Source: Allorhodopirellula heiligendammensis
GTDB lineage: Bacteria; Planctomycetota; Planctomycetia; Pirellulales; Pirellulaceae
DNA length: 64,000 nt
Direction of reading: 5' to 3'
NCBI RefSeq assembly: GCF_007860105.1
Contig: NZ_SJPU01000004.1
Location: 124,001-188,000, forward strand
Shown here: in pieces, positions 44,791 through 53,203 of the stretch
How positions within the stretch are numbered: position 1 is the first letter of the stretch
How the letters are laid out: each line of letters opens with the position of its first letter
The notes under the pieces: generated by a model
Seen by the model: only the letters and a program-made list of their open reading frames with translations
What the model was told of the DNA's origin: nothing
Databases searched by the model: none
Program-made: the position numbers and the translations under genes

Positions 44791-46122
44791 ATGTCTCGCC
44801 CCACACCTACACTCCTCCAGCCGATCGTGATTGACGGCGGTCGTATCGTTGACCCTGCCAACGGTGTCGACCGAATCGGTCGCTTGCTTATCATCGAAGG
44901 ACGCATCGCTGAGCTGGATCCATGTGACGGAGATTGTCCGGGCGATGCCTATTGGATCGACGCGCAACAACGTGTTGTGGCACCGGGACTGGTTGACTTG
45001 GGCGCAGAACTACGTCAACCCGGACGTGAGGAAGATGAGACCATTCAGACAGGCAGCAACGCCGCCCTGGCCGGTGGTTTTACCTCGGTGCTCTGCTGCA
45101 GCAATACCAATCCAGTGATCGACTCCGCAGCCGCAGTCGAACTCGTCACGCAGATTGCGCAGCGTCTCGGCGGTGTACGCGTCTATCCAATAGGGTGCTT
45201 AAGCAAGGGACGCGAGGCGGCGCAAATGGCCGAGCTCGCGATCCTGGCCGAAGCCGGCGCGATCGGTTTCAGCGACTCGCCGCGGGCGATGCCAAATGAC
45301 GCTTTGCTCAAACGAGCGCTCGATTACTGCCGGATGCTCGATCTCCCAATTTTTGACCGCCCCGAAGTCCCGGGACTTGCCGAAGGCGGCATCATGCATG
45401 ACGGCCAAGTCTCGCTGGTGCTCGGCCTCAAGGGGCTGCCCACTGAAGCGGAGGATCTTGCCGTCGCACGCGACGTCCGCTTGGCCGAGGCAACGAAAGG
45501 GCGATTGCACGTCGGTCCGGTTAGTACGATGGGCGCGATCGACATGATCGGTCGGGTAAAGAGCCGTGGTGTACCGATTTCTGCGTCGGTTTGTCCCCAA
45601 AACCTGCACGGTAGCGACGCTCTGCTGCGGTCGTTCGATTCACGTTTCAAGGTCCATCCGCCAATGCGAAGTCCCGCACATGTGGAGTCGTTGCAACAGG
45701 CGGTCGCTGATGGCACGATCGACGCGATCCAGTCTGGGCACATGCCTCGGGCACGCGAGAAGAAGGGCAACGATCTCGACCTCGCTCCGTTTGGTGCGGC
45801 GACGCTCGAAACCACACTGGCGGCGACGCTGACCGATATGATCCGTACCGATATTTTGAGTTGGTCGCGTGCGATTGAATGCCTCTCGACCAACCCCGCT
45901 CGGATTGCCAAGCTCGATGCTGGGACGCTAGGCAAGGGAGCGCCCGCCGATGTGACATTGATCGATCCTGACGCGGCATGGACGGTGCGGCCAAGCGAGT
46001 TTCTCTCTCGATGCCAGAGCAGTCCGATGGAAGATCGCGAGTTATTTGGCCGGGTCACGCATACCATCGTCGGCGGACGACTGCTGTTTGTGCGCGTGGA
46101 AGAATCCACCGCTGTGGTTTGA
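44791..46122 (+). CDS. pyrC: Dihydroorotase-like protein (PyrC'), metal ligands missing
   Basis: Clearly of the class I dihydroorotase family in length (443) and layout, but the metal-binding residues are gone. The first-strand motif DxHVHxREPG reads DLGAELRQPG (about 68-77). The later HxED motif is replaced around FDRPEVPGL, HVST reads GPVST, and DHAPH reads GHMPR. Other parts of the fold are kept: VVAPGLVD, ALAGGFTSVLCCSNTNP, GFSDSPRAMPND, STNPARIAKLDAGTLGKGAP and DVTLID. It is expected to be non-catalytic and to act as a structural partner of PyrB, as for the pseudo-dihydroorotase of Pseudomonas. The genome should then encode an active PyrC elsewhere. The preceding GGTAGGAAA gives a plausible ribosome-binding site before ATG 44791. 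Confidence 0.9.
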   Translation: MSRPTPTLLQPIVIDGGRIVDPANGVDRIGRLLIIEGRIAELDPCDGDCPGDAYWIDAQQRVVAPGLVDLGAELRQPGREEDETIQTGSNAALAGGFTSVLCCSNTNPVIDSAAAVELVTQIAQRLGGVRVYPIGCLSKGREAAQMAELAILAEAGAIGFSDSPRAMPNDALLKRALDYCRMLDLPIFDRPEVPGLAEGGIMHDGQVSLVLGLKGLPTEAEDLAVARDVRLAEATKGRLHVGPVSTMGAIDMIGRVKSRGVPISASVCPQNLHGSDALLRSFDSRFKVHPPMRSPAHVESLQQAVADGTIDAIQSGHMPRAREKKGNDLDLAPFGAATLETTLAATLTDMIRTDILSWSRAIECLSTNPARIAKLDAGTLGKGAPADVTLIDPDAAWTVRPSEFLSRCQSSPMEDRELFGRVTHTIVGGRLLFVRVEESTAVV

Positions 46123-46331
46123 ATCTGCAGCTCATCTGATCGCCTATCCGGCATCGCACCCTCGCCGACTGAACACCTTAGCCTCTCTCGCGTGGAGACT
46201 GGCGGTGGGAGGATCGCGGCAATCGCTGGTGACGGTCTGCAGGTCGATGACGAGTTCGCTGACAACTCAGCTGAACAGCCGCAGAATTCTGTTTTCAACG
46301 CAAACGAGTTCAGCATCGAGGAGAGCATTTT

Positions 46332-48812
46332 TCAGCAGCGCAGAAACTTTGCGGTGCGGCTCGTTGTCGATTTAGCAATCGTCGCAGGTGGGCCCTGGGC
46401 GACGATCTGCCCCCCCTGGTCACCAGCACCGGGCCCCATATCGATCATCCAATCACTGTTGCCGGCGACTTGCATGTCGTGCTCGACCAGGATGACGGTA
46501 TTGCCTGCATCGACCAAGCCGTTTAGCTGTGACATCAATCGTGAAACGTCTGCTGGATGGAGACCTGTGGTTGGCTCGTCGAGTATGTAAAGTGTGTCGC
46601 CTCGCTGAACACGCTGCAGTTCGGTTGCAAGTTTAATTCTCTGCGCTTCACCGCCGGACAATTCCGTTGCAGACTGACCCAATCGAAGGTATCCGAGTCC
46701 AACCTGCAGCAGTGCGTCGAGTGCGCGCTGCACCGGCAATTCCTCGCTAAAGAAGTCATACGCATCTTCAACGGTCAGGTCGAGTACCTCAGCGATGTTT
46801 TTCTCCCGGTAGACGATTTCCAACGTCTCGTCGTTATACCGCTGTCCCTGACAGACTGGACATGGCGTGTAGACGCTCGGAAGAAACAGCAACTCAACAC
46901 TGACGAACCCTGCGCCCTCGCAATTGGCACAACGTCCTTTAGCGATATTAAACGAAAACCGTCCAGCATCGTAGCGCCGCGTCTTCGCCTCACGTGTGGA
47001 AGCGAATAGCTTACGAACATAGTCAAATAGTCCCGTATAAGTCGCAAGATTCGAACGTGGTGTGCGGCCGATTGGCTTTTGATCAACCGTGACGAGACGT
47101 CGAACGTGCTCCAGCCCACCTTCGATACTTCCTCCGATCGGTGTCTCTTCTGAGTGCTCGAGCAGGTCGGTCTCGCTACTGGTAGGATCAGCCTCGATTT
47201 TCTGCCCCAGGGTTTGACGGACGAGTTCAACAAGCGCCTGACTGACCAAACTTGATTTGCCTGAACCTGATACCCCCGTCACCGTGGTCATCACGCCGAG
47301 CGGAAATTCCACGTTGAGTCGATTCAAGTTATTGCGCGTCACACCTTCCAGCCTGAGCCATCCCGCGGGGTCACGCCGCGGCATCTTCGCTGCCCTGATC
47401 GACTCGCCATCGGCGGCAACGAGGTAGCGAGCTGTATGCGATCTTTCAACACCGCACAATCCTGCGATGGGGCCGCTGTAGATCACCTCGCCCCCATGTT
47501 GTCCTGCATCCGGCCCGATATCGACAATCCAGTCAGCGTGTTCGATGACACTGACATCGTGCTCAACGACAAAGATCGAGTTACCAATTCGTTTGAGCTC
47601 GTCGAGTGCCCCGAGCAGCGCCTGAGTGTCTGCTGGATGCAAACCTGCCGATGGCTCGTCGAGAACGTAGACAACGCCAAAAAGTTGCGACCGAAGCTGC
47701 GTGGCCAACCGCAGTCGCTGAAGCTCACCCGGCGACAAAGTAGGCGTGCTGCGCTGCAGCGAAAGATAGCCCAGACCCAGGTTGGTTAGCGCCTCAACCC
47801 GAGCCAGAACATCGCGGACAATTCTTTCCGCGACGATCGTTCGTTCGCGGTGCGCGTCGTTCGTGGCAGACTCACCGTCGACAGCCCCGCGCAACCTATC
47901 AGCCAGTTCTGTCAAAGTTAATTGCGACAATTCCCCGATATCAAGTCCTGCGAACTTCACCGACAGCGACTCTTGCTTCAGCATCTTGCCGTTGCAATCA
48001 GGGCACTGCGAAATCTGCATGTAACGTGAGACTCGTTGCTTTGTCCGCTGACTTTGTGTGGTCGCGAAGGAGTGCAGAACATAGCGGCGGGCACTCGAAA
48101 ACGTGCCCATATAGCTGGGTGGCTCGTCGTGCTTGATTGCCTGGCGGACCTGTTCGCAGTTCAGTCCGGGGTAGACCGGCACCTCCGGTGTCTCGTCGGT
48201 ATACAGGATCCAGTCGCGAGTTTTTCGAGACAGTTTTTTCCAAGGTTTGTCAATATCGTGGCCCAGCGTCACAAGAATCCCACGCAGATTCTTGCCCTGC
48301 CAAGCGGGCGGCCAAGCGGCGATCGCGCCTTCGCGAATCGTCAGAGAGTTGTCCGGTACCAACAGATCTTCCGTAACATCGAACACACGCCCGATTCCAT
48401 GACACCGAGGACAGGCACCTTCCGGCGTGTTAGGTGAAAAAGCGTCCGCGTACAAAATCGTCTGACCGCGTGGATAGATTCCGGCGCGTGAGTACAGCAT
48501 CCGGAGGCTATTGGAAATTGTCGTCACGCTCCCGACCGAGGAACGGGCCGATGGTGTTCCGCGTTGCTGTTGGAGAGCGACCGCGGGCGGCAGTCCCTCA
48601 ATCGTATCCACGTCCGGTTCACCGACCTGGTCGATCAAACGCCGAGCATAAGGCGACACCGAGTCGAGATACCGTCGCTGTGACTCAGCGAACAGCGTTC
48701 CGAACGCTAACGAGGATTTACCTGAACCCGAGATGCCGGTAAACACGACTATCGCGTTGCGTGGAACATCCACATCCACATTTTTGAGATTGTGAACACG
48801 GGCCCCCCGCAC
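46332..48812 (-). CDS. UvrA-family ABC ATPase, short (UvrA2-like) class
   Basis: An 826-residue UvrA paralogue. Both ABC halves are present: Walker A GISGSGKSSLAFGTLFAE (about 28) and GVSGSGKSSLVSQALVEL (about 515), signatures LSPGELQRLRLATQL and LSGGEAQRIKLATELQ, and Walker B VYVLDEPSAGLHP and LYILDEPTTGLHP. Zinc-ligand pairs CPRCHG, CPDCNGK, CANCEGAG and CPVCQGQ are kept, but the UvrB-interaction region after the first Walker A is much shorter than in canonical UvrA. Short UvrA2 proteins are often linked to tolerance of DNA-binding drugs. The first start-like codon is GTG 48812, though the frame is open further upstream and residues such as QNIQVRGARVHNL suggest the true start could be earlier with a rare codon. 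Confidence 0.9.
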   Translation of the reverse strand: MRGARVHNLKNVDVDVPRNAIVVFTGISGSGKSSLAFGTLFAESQRRYLDSVSPYARRLIDQVGEPDVDTIEGLPPAVALQQQRGTPSARSSVGSVTTISNSLRMLYSRAGIYPRGQTILYADAFSPNTPEGACPRCHGIGRVFDVTEDLLVPDNSLTIREGAIAAWPPAWQGKNLRGILVTLGHDIDKPWKKLSRKTRDWILYTDETPEVPVYPGLNCEQVRQAIKHDEPPSYMGTFSSARRYVLHSFATTQSQRTKQRVSRYMQISQCPDCNGKMLKQESLSVKFAGLDIGELSQLTLTELADRLRGAVDGESATNDAHRERTIVAERIVRDVLARVEALTNLGLGYLSLQRSTPTLSPGELQRLRLATQLRSQLFGVVYVLDEPSAGLHPADTQALLGALDELKRIGNSIFVVEHDVSVIEHADWIVDIGPDAGQHGGEVIYSGPIAGLCGVERSHTARYLVAADGESIRAAKMPRRDPAGWLRLEGVTRNNLNRLNVEFPLGVMTTVTGVSGSGKSSLVSQALVELVRQTLGQKIEADPTSSETDLLEHSEETPIGGSIEGGLEHVRRLVTVDQKPIGRTPRSNLATYTGLFDYVRKLFASTREAKTRRYDAGRFSFNIAKGRCANCEGAGFVSVELLFLPSVYTPCPVCQGQRYNDETLEIVYREKNIAEVLDLTVEDAYDFFSEELPVQRALDALLQVGLGYLRLGQSATELSGGEAQRIKLATELQRVQRGDTLYILDEPTTGLHPADVSRLMSQLNGLVDAGNTVILVEHDMQVAGNSDWMIDMGPGAGDQGGQIVAQGPPATIAKSTTSRTAKFLRC

Positions 48813-49089
48813 CTGAATATTTTGTCCGAGGGAACCTGATTCGGTTTGGAAGTTGATTGAGGCGATGGGGATACTCCGAAAACTGTTGTGAGCCTACTGG
48901 GGCTATCGCGTATTGCCTAGGAAATCTGTGCTGGACGCGTAGAGTCAATGCCGGTCACCTCGGGTCAACTGGCATGCACTTGCACTGGTCTGCAAATCGA
49001 ATGCCCGAAATGCGTGCATGTCTCTCCGGCGACGATCGAGGGATTGGCTCCAGAGAGGTAAGGGGCAAATTGACATTGCTTGAACCCCA

Positions 49090-49611
49090 TCAGGATTTCG
49101 CGTCGACTCTTCCTGTGGTCCGCTGCTGCTCGACCGACTCGAGCACGCGGCTGACGAAAAACACGGCAGCAAAGGTCGCGGTCAACATGATCACACTTAC
49201 CAAGATTATCGGAATCAGCGTCAGCTCTCCGTCATCGGCGAGAATGGAATCATACGCTTGAGAAGAAACGATCGCGACTGGAAGTGCTCCCACAACTAAC
49301 CCCATGAGCCATCGCAATGGATGATCATGCAGGCATCCGACGGTGATCCCCGCCAGTGCACCGCAGAGGCTGGCCGTCGGCGGCATCGATATCAGCAAAA
49401 ATGCGTAAAAAGTTCCTGAAAGAGACGTCAGATTATTCATCGGTAGGACAATTGTGATCAGCGCCAGCATCTCTGCGATCAAACCCGCAGAGATCCCACC
49501 CAGTAGAACGCCCACGAAGGACGCCATGGGTTTGCCGAGCGAATTCTCTACATGGGGATCGCTGTCCTCGATGGCGCTGGACGTCTGATACGGGTTGGGA
49601 GGACCGGCCAC
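49090..49611 (-). CDS. Small integral membrane protein, unknown family
   Basis: A 173-residue membrane protein with about four hydrophobic segments: SFVGVLLGGISAGLIAEML, TFYAFLLISMPPTASLCGAL, WLMGLVVGALPVAIVSS and LIPIILVSVIMLTATFAAVF. A polar N-terminus of 28 residues (MAGPPNPYQTSSAIEDSD) is of the style planctomycetes use before small membrane proteins. No family recognised. It lies 113 bases downstream of the symporter gene on the same strand. Confidence 0.65.
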   Translation of the reverse strand: MAGPPNPYQTSSAIEDSDPHVENSLGKPMASFVGVLLGGISAGLIAEMLALITIVLPMNNLTSLSGTFYAFLLISMPPTASLCGALAGITVGCLHDHPLRWLMGLVVGALPVAIVSSQAYDSILADDGELTLIPIILVSVIMLTATFAAVFFVSRVLESVEQQRTTGRVDAKS

Positions 49612-49724
49612 TGTTCAAATTCCTTTTGCGATCATTCAGGCTAACGCAACCTGCGAGCGGTATGTCGGTCAATCCGCTCAACTGCCCGGCTCACACGGAA
49701 ACGTTCGAACGATTTTGCAGTGGG

Positions 49725-51254
49725 TCAAGGATTCTGCGACGTGAGTTTGGAGACGCTTGCCAATGCACTGCCCACTGAAAATGTCACGCTCGACCCTATC
49801 AATGCGAACCAAGGCCACGCGACCTGCACGCCAAATTCAAGGCCAGGCGACTGAGTGAGGGTGGGCAGGAGGAACTGCACGAAGAGTAGTGCGGCCAATC
49901 CACAGACCGCTCCCACTAATGCATGGGCGGCGCGCACCTTCGTGGTCAACACGCCCAATAGAAACAGCCCCAATAGCAGGCCCGCTGAATAGCCAGCGAT
50001 CGTCAGCGAATTACTTACAACCGATGCGTCCAGCGAGATCGCCCAAATACCTATCAGAACTTGTATGACACCAAAGCCGATCGCCAACCGGCGGGTAATC
50101 GCCAACAGCCGTTGTGGTGACGGAGTCGACCGTCTCAGCGGAAGATAGAAATCGTTCAATACTGCCGAGGCTGACGAATTGAGTGAACTGGAAAGGGTGG
50201 ACATTGCCGCCGCGAGAATTGCTGCGAGCATCAAGCCCACCAGACCTGTGTCGCGAGGGAAGTGGTGGACGATGAAGTCGGCGTAAACCTCGTCAGATGT
50301 CTCAAACGTAGCTGTGGGATCCTGTGCGTAGTAGCACGCCAACAGCACACCGATAAACAGGAACAAGGCGAACTGAAGCATGACAACTACGCCACTGAGC
50401 AGGATAGCTTTCGCGGCGTCTCGCTGGCTGCGTGCACTGAGGTATCGCTGGACCATCATTTGGTCGGTGCCATGAGTCCCCAACGACAGCACCGCACCAC
50501 CTATGACAGCGGCGTAGAAGTTGAACGGGTCCGACAAAACCCACATACTCAGCGAGCGTGTGTCACCAACCGGTGGAGAAAACTGAAACACGCTCAACTT
50601 GTCGTGGACGGAGGCAAATTCCCAGAACTCAGCCCATCCGCCAGTAATCTGGCTGGAAATTACAAACACGGTCGCGACAGCGCCAAGCATGTAAATCACG
50701 AACTGGATACAATCATTCCAAACAACACTTTTCATCCCTCCAAAGTACGTGTAGAAGATCGTGATCACGCCAATGGCGATGGCACTGGTGTGGAGTTCCC
50801 ACCCCACCAGCTTGTGCAGCACCACGGCAGCAAGGAAGAGACGCAAGCCATCGCCAATATTCCGAGCGACCAAAAACAAGAGCGACGCAAACCTTTCGAC
50901 GACTCCACCGAATCGTTGCTGGAGCACCTCATAGGCGCTCATCAATTTGCCACGGAAAAAGAGCGGCAGCAACAAATACACAACGATTGTACGGCCAATC
51001 AAAAATCCAAACGTGATTTGCAAAAAACGCATCCCTACCGGACCGTAGCCCGCACCAGGAACGCTCAGCACCGTCGCGGTACTGGTTTCCGTCGCCACGA
51101 TGGAACCTAGAATTGCCCACCAAGGAAGATCTCGGTTCCCCACCAAGAACGCTTCTACCGAATCGTTTTTACCGCTCAATCGTAGTCCAATCACGATGGA
51201 GGCCGTAACCGAAATCACGAGAACAAGGGCGTCAACAGTACCGATTGGAAGCAA
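49725..51254 (-). CDS. Sodium:solute symporter (SSS family)
   Basis: A 509-residue integral membrane protein with about 13 helices in the SSS order. Landmarks: LVLVISVTASIVIGLRLSG, FLVGNRDLPWWAILGSIVA, TETSTATVLSVPGAGYGPVG, TIFYTYFGGMKSVVWNDCI and LGTHGTDQMMVQRYLSARS, then AAILAAAMSTLSSSLNSSAS. It should import a small organic solute with sodium. Its divergent partner across a 61-base gap is murQ with a sugar kinase, so N-acetylmuramic acid or a related amino sugar is the probable cargo; this is inference from position. The start is TTG 51254, chosen because GAAGG lies at the right distance before it and no ATG is available near the N-terminus. Confidence 0.9.
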   Translation of the reverse strand: MLPIGTVDALVLVISVTASIVIGLRLSGKNDSVEAFLVGNRDLPWWAILGSIVATETSTATVLSVPGAGYGPVGMRFLQITFGFLIGRTIVVYLLLPLFFRGKLMSAYEVLQQRFGGVVERFASLLFLVARNIGDGLRLFLAAVVLHKLVGWELHTSAIAIGVITIFYTYFGGMKSVVWNDCIQFVIYMLGAVATVFVISSQITGGWAEFWEFASVHDKLSVFQFSPPVGDTRSLSMWVLSDPFNFYAAVIGGAVLSLGTHGTDQMMVQRYLSARSQRDAAKAILLSGVVVMLQFALFLFIGVLLACYYAQDPTATFETSDEVYADFIVHHFPRDTGLVGLMLAAILAAAMSTLSSSLNSSASAVLNDFYLPLRRSTPSPQRLLAITRRLAIGFGVIQVLIGIWAISLDASVVSNSLTIAGYSAGLLLGLFLLGVLTTKVRAAHALVGAVCGLAALLFVQFLLPTLTQSPGLEFGVQVAWPWFALIGSSVTFSVGSALASVSKLTSQNP

Positions 51255-51289
51255 CGTATAACCTTCAAGTCAGGGACAGCAACGGGAAA

Positions 51290-51317
51290 TTGACAGCGAT
51301 ACCCGATCATTCATTAT
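51290..51317 (+). promoter_or_regulatory. Candidate sigma70-type promoter for murQ
   Basis: TTGACA at 51290-51295 is a perfect -35 match. After 16 bases, CATTAT (51312-51317) matches four of six -10 positions. It overlaps the first ATG of murQ (51316), so transcription from it would favour the second ATG at 51328. Chance occurrence cannot be excluded. Confidence 0.25.
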
Positions 51318-52242
51318 GAAACACATCATGAAATCCACAGATCTTTTAACGACTGAAACGCGAAACGAACGCTCGGCGAATCTCGATTCGTTGACCGCAC
51401 TTGAGATCGTTCGTCTCATGAACTCGGAAGATGCTCTTTTGGCGGAAGCTGTCAGCAATGAATCACAATCGATCGCCCGCGCGATCGATGTGATCGTCGC
51501 GAGCTTTCGGGTAGGAGGTCGGTTATTCTACATCGGAGCGGGGACTTCAGGGCGGCTGGGAGTACTCGATGCGTCAGAGTGCCCGCCCACGTTCAATACC
51601 CCACCTGAGATGGTGATTGGAATCATTGCCGGAGGCGATACGGCGTTGCGAAACGCCGTCGAAGGAGCTGAAGACTCATTGACGCTGGCCGCTCAAGATC
51701 TAGCTGAATACAGTTTCTGCGCTCAAGACACGCTCGTCGGTATCGCGTCGAGTGGTTCAACGCCCTACGTCATCGGCGGACTGGACTATGCTCGGCAGTG
51801 CGGTGCCACGACAGTCGGAGTGACATGCAACGCGATTTCCCAACTCCATCGTCATGCTGACATCATGATCGCCCCTGTGGTCGGGCCGGAGGTACTCAGC
51901 GGATCGACCCGACTGAAGGCTGGTACTGCGACCAAGATGGTGTTGAACATGCTCACCACCGGCGCGATGGTGCGAATCGGTAAAACGTACGGCAATTTGA
52001 TGGTCGATCTGCGCGCGTCCAACGCGAAACTCCGCCGCCGTAGTATTCGCATCGTGAGTGAAGTGACCGGACTGGGTGAAACTTCTGCCGAGCAATTGCT
52101 CAATAGGTGTGACGGGGATGTCAAAACTGCGATCCTTTCCCACCTCGGTGCGATCGATGCCACCACGGCTCGGGATCAACTCAATCGCGTGGACGGGCGA
52201 CTGCGTGACGCCGTCAACGGGGTAGTAAACGACCGTGGATAA
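51316..52242 (+). CDS. murQ: N-acetylmuramic acid 6-phosphate etherase
   Basis: Cleaves the lactyl ether of MurNAc-6-phosphate to give GlcNAc-6-phosphate, the key step in reusing peptidoglycan sugar. The 308-residue SIS-fold protein has LYIGAGTSGRLGVLDASECP-like sequence (about 73-92), GGDTALRNAVEGAEDS with the catalytic-region Glu, GIASSGSTPYVIGGLDYA, GPEVLSGSTRLKAGTATKMV and KTYGNLMVDLRASNAKLRRR. All are typical of MurQ. The start could be ATG 51316 or ATG 51328. The next gene, a BadF-type kinase, overlaps it by eight bases, and the SSS symporter is divergent. Confidence 0.96.
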   Translation: MKHIMKSTDLLTTETRNERSANLDSLTALEIVRLMNSEDALLAEAVSNESQSIARAIDVIVASFRVGGRLFYIGAGTSGRLGVLDASECPPTFNTPPEMVIGIIAGGDTALRNAVEGAEDSLTLAAQDLAEYSFCAQDTLVGIASSGSTPYVIGGLDYARQCGATTVGVTCNAISQLHRHADIMIAPVVGPEVLSGSTRLKAGTATKMVLNMLTTGAMVRIGKTYGNLMVDLRASNAKLRRRSIRIVSEVTGLGETSAEQLLNRCDGDVKTAILSHLGAIDATTARDQLNRVDGRLRDAVNGVVNDRG

Positions 52243-53173
52243 AAAGTTTTTGATCGGGATTGATGCCGGTGGCTCAAACACCCGCGTCCTGCTCGGCGAA
52301 GTTGCCCAAGACCAGATGAGGATTGTTGGCAGCTCCGCTGGGCCCGCTGGTAACCCTCGCTCGGTTGGATTCGATTCGGCATTCGAGATTATCCGGCACA
52401 CCGTTGCACAGGCATTCCGTAACGCCGGATCAACGCAAGTCCCTGCTTCTCATGCGTGTTTGAGCGTGGCGGGTGCAGGGCGTCTCGAAGAACAGCAACG
52501 AATCTTCGATTGGTGCAGAGAAACCGGCCTAGCTCAGTCCCCCGTCATCGTGGGTGACGCGGAATGTCTTTTAGCGACGGTCGCTCAATACGGGGTCGCG
52601 TTGATTGCCGGAACGGGATCGATGGCCTGGGGACGCAATGCAGCCGGCAATGTCGCGCGAGCAGGCGGTCAAGGATATCTGTTCGACGATGAAGGCAGCG
52701 GTTATTGGTTGGCCGCGCAGACGCTACGTCGTGTGTGTATGGCGATCGATGCCCGTGCCGCACCGACGAGTCTACTATCGGCGGTCCTCGATCACCTGAA
52801 TCTCGCATCTCCCGATCAGCTGATCGGCTGGTGCTATGAGTCGTCTGACCCGAGACGCCAAATCGCCTCGCTGGCTCCCGTTCTCTTTCAGCAATACCCT
52901 CACGACGCCGCTGCGCAAGAAATCGTGCATGCGGGAGCCCAATCACTCGCCCAGCTCGTTGCGGCCGTGACCCGCCAAATCGAGTTTTCTGCCGATCAAT
53001 TCACGCTCGCCTGCGCGGGCAGTGTGCTGTTGAGGCAACCGGTTTACCAGGCGTTGCTGGCCAAGGAGCTCGACCACATGGGGGTCGCTCCGACGAGCGT
53101 TTGTCCGATCGAAGAGCCCGTCCGAGGTGCCTTGGAACTGGCCTGGACGGCGATGCGGGACGCCGCAAATTGA
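52235..53173 (+). CDS. BadF/BadG-family sugar kinase (N-acetylglucosamine or N-acetylmuramic acid kinase)
   Basis: An actin-fold ATPase of 312 residues. Phosphate-1 motif IGIDAGGSNTRVLLG, then LSVAGAGRLEEQQRIFDW, GDAECLLATVAQYGVALIAG followed by TGSMAWGRN, and RAGGQGYLFDDEGSGYWLA; the last two are characteristic of GlcNAc kinases in the BadF/BadG/BcrA/BcrD family. Its overlap with murQ (start GTG 52235, eight bases before the murQ stop) points to the role of MurK, making MurNAc-6-phosphate, as known for a family member in Clostridium. Substrate choice between GlcNAc and MurNAc cannot be decided from sequence. It ends 30 bases from the opposing uvrA stop. Confidence 0.87.
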   Translation: MDKKFLIGIDAGGSNTRVLLGEVAQDQMRIVGSSAGPAGNPRSVGFDSAFEIIRHTVAQAFRNAGSTQVPASHACLSVAGAGRLEEQQRIFDWCRETGLAQSPVIVGDAECLLATVAQYGVALIAGTGSMAWGRNAAGNVARAGGQGYLFDDEGSGYWLAAQTLRRVCMAIDARAAPTSLLSAVLDHLNLASPDQLIGWCYESSDPRRQIASLAPVLFQQYPHDAAAQEIVHAGAQSLAQLVAAVTRQIEFSADQFTLACAGSVLLRQPVYQALLAKELDHMGVAPTSVCPIEEPVRGALELAWTAMRDAAN

Positions 53174-53203
53174 CCCAGTCGACAGCGTCTACCTCTCACC
53201 CGA

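Noticed and set aside
45324-46328. 334-codon minus-strand open frame
   Set aside because: Antisense to the pyrC-like gene; Ser/Arg-rich shadow with no domain.
48813-49089. Possible structured RNA in the gap before the short uvrA gene
   Set aside because: No recognisable RNase P, tmRNA, SRP or riboswitch core and no strong hairpin.
50262-51110. 282-codon plus-strand open frame
   Set aside because: Antisense to the symporter; rich in His, Gln and Arg as expected for the reverse of membrane-helix codons.
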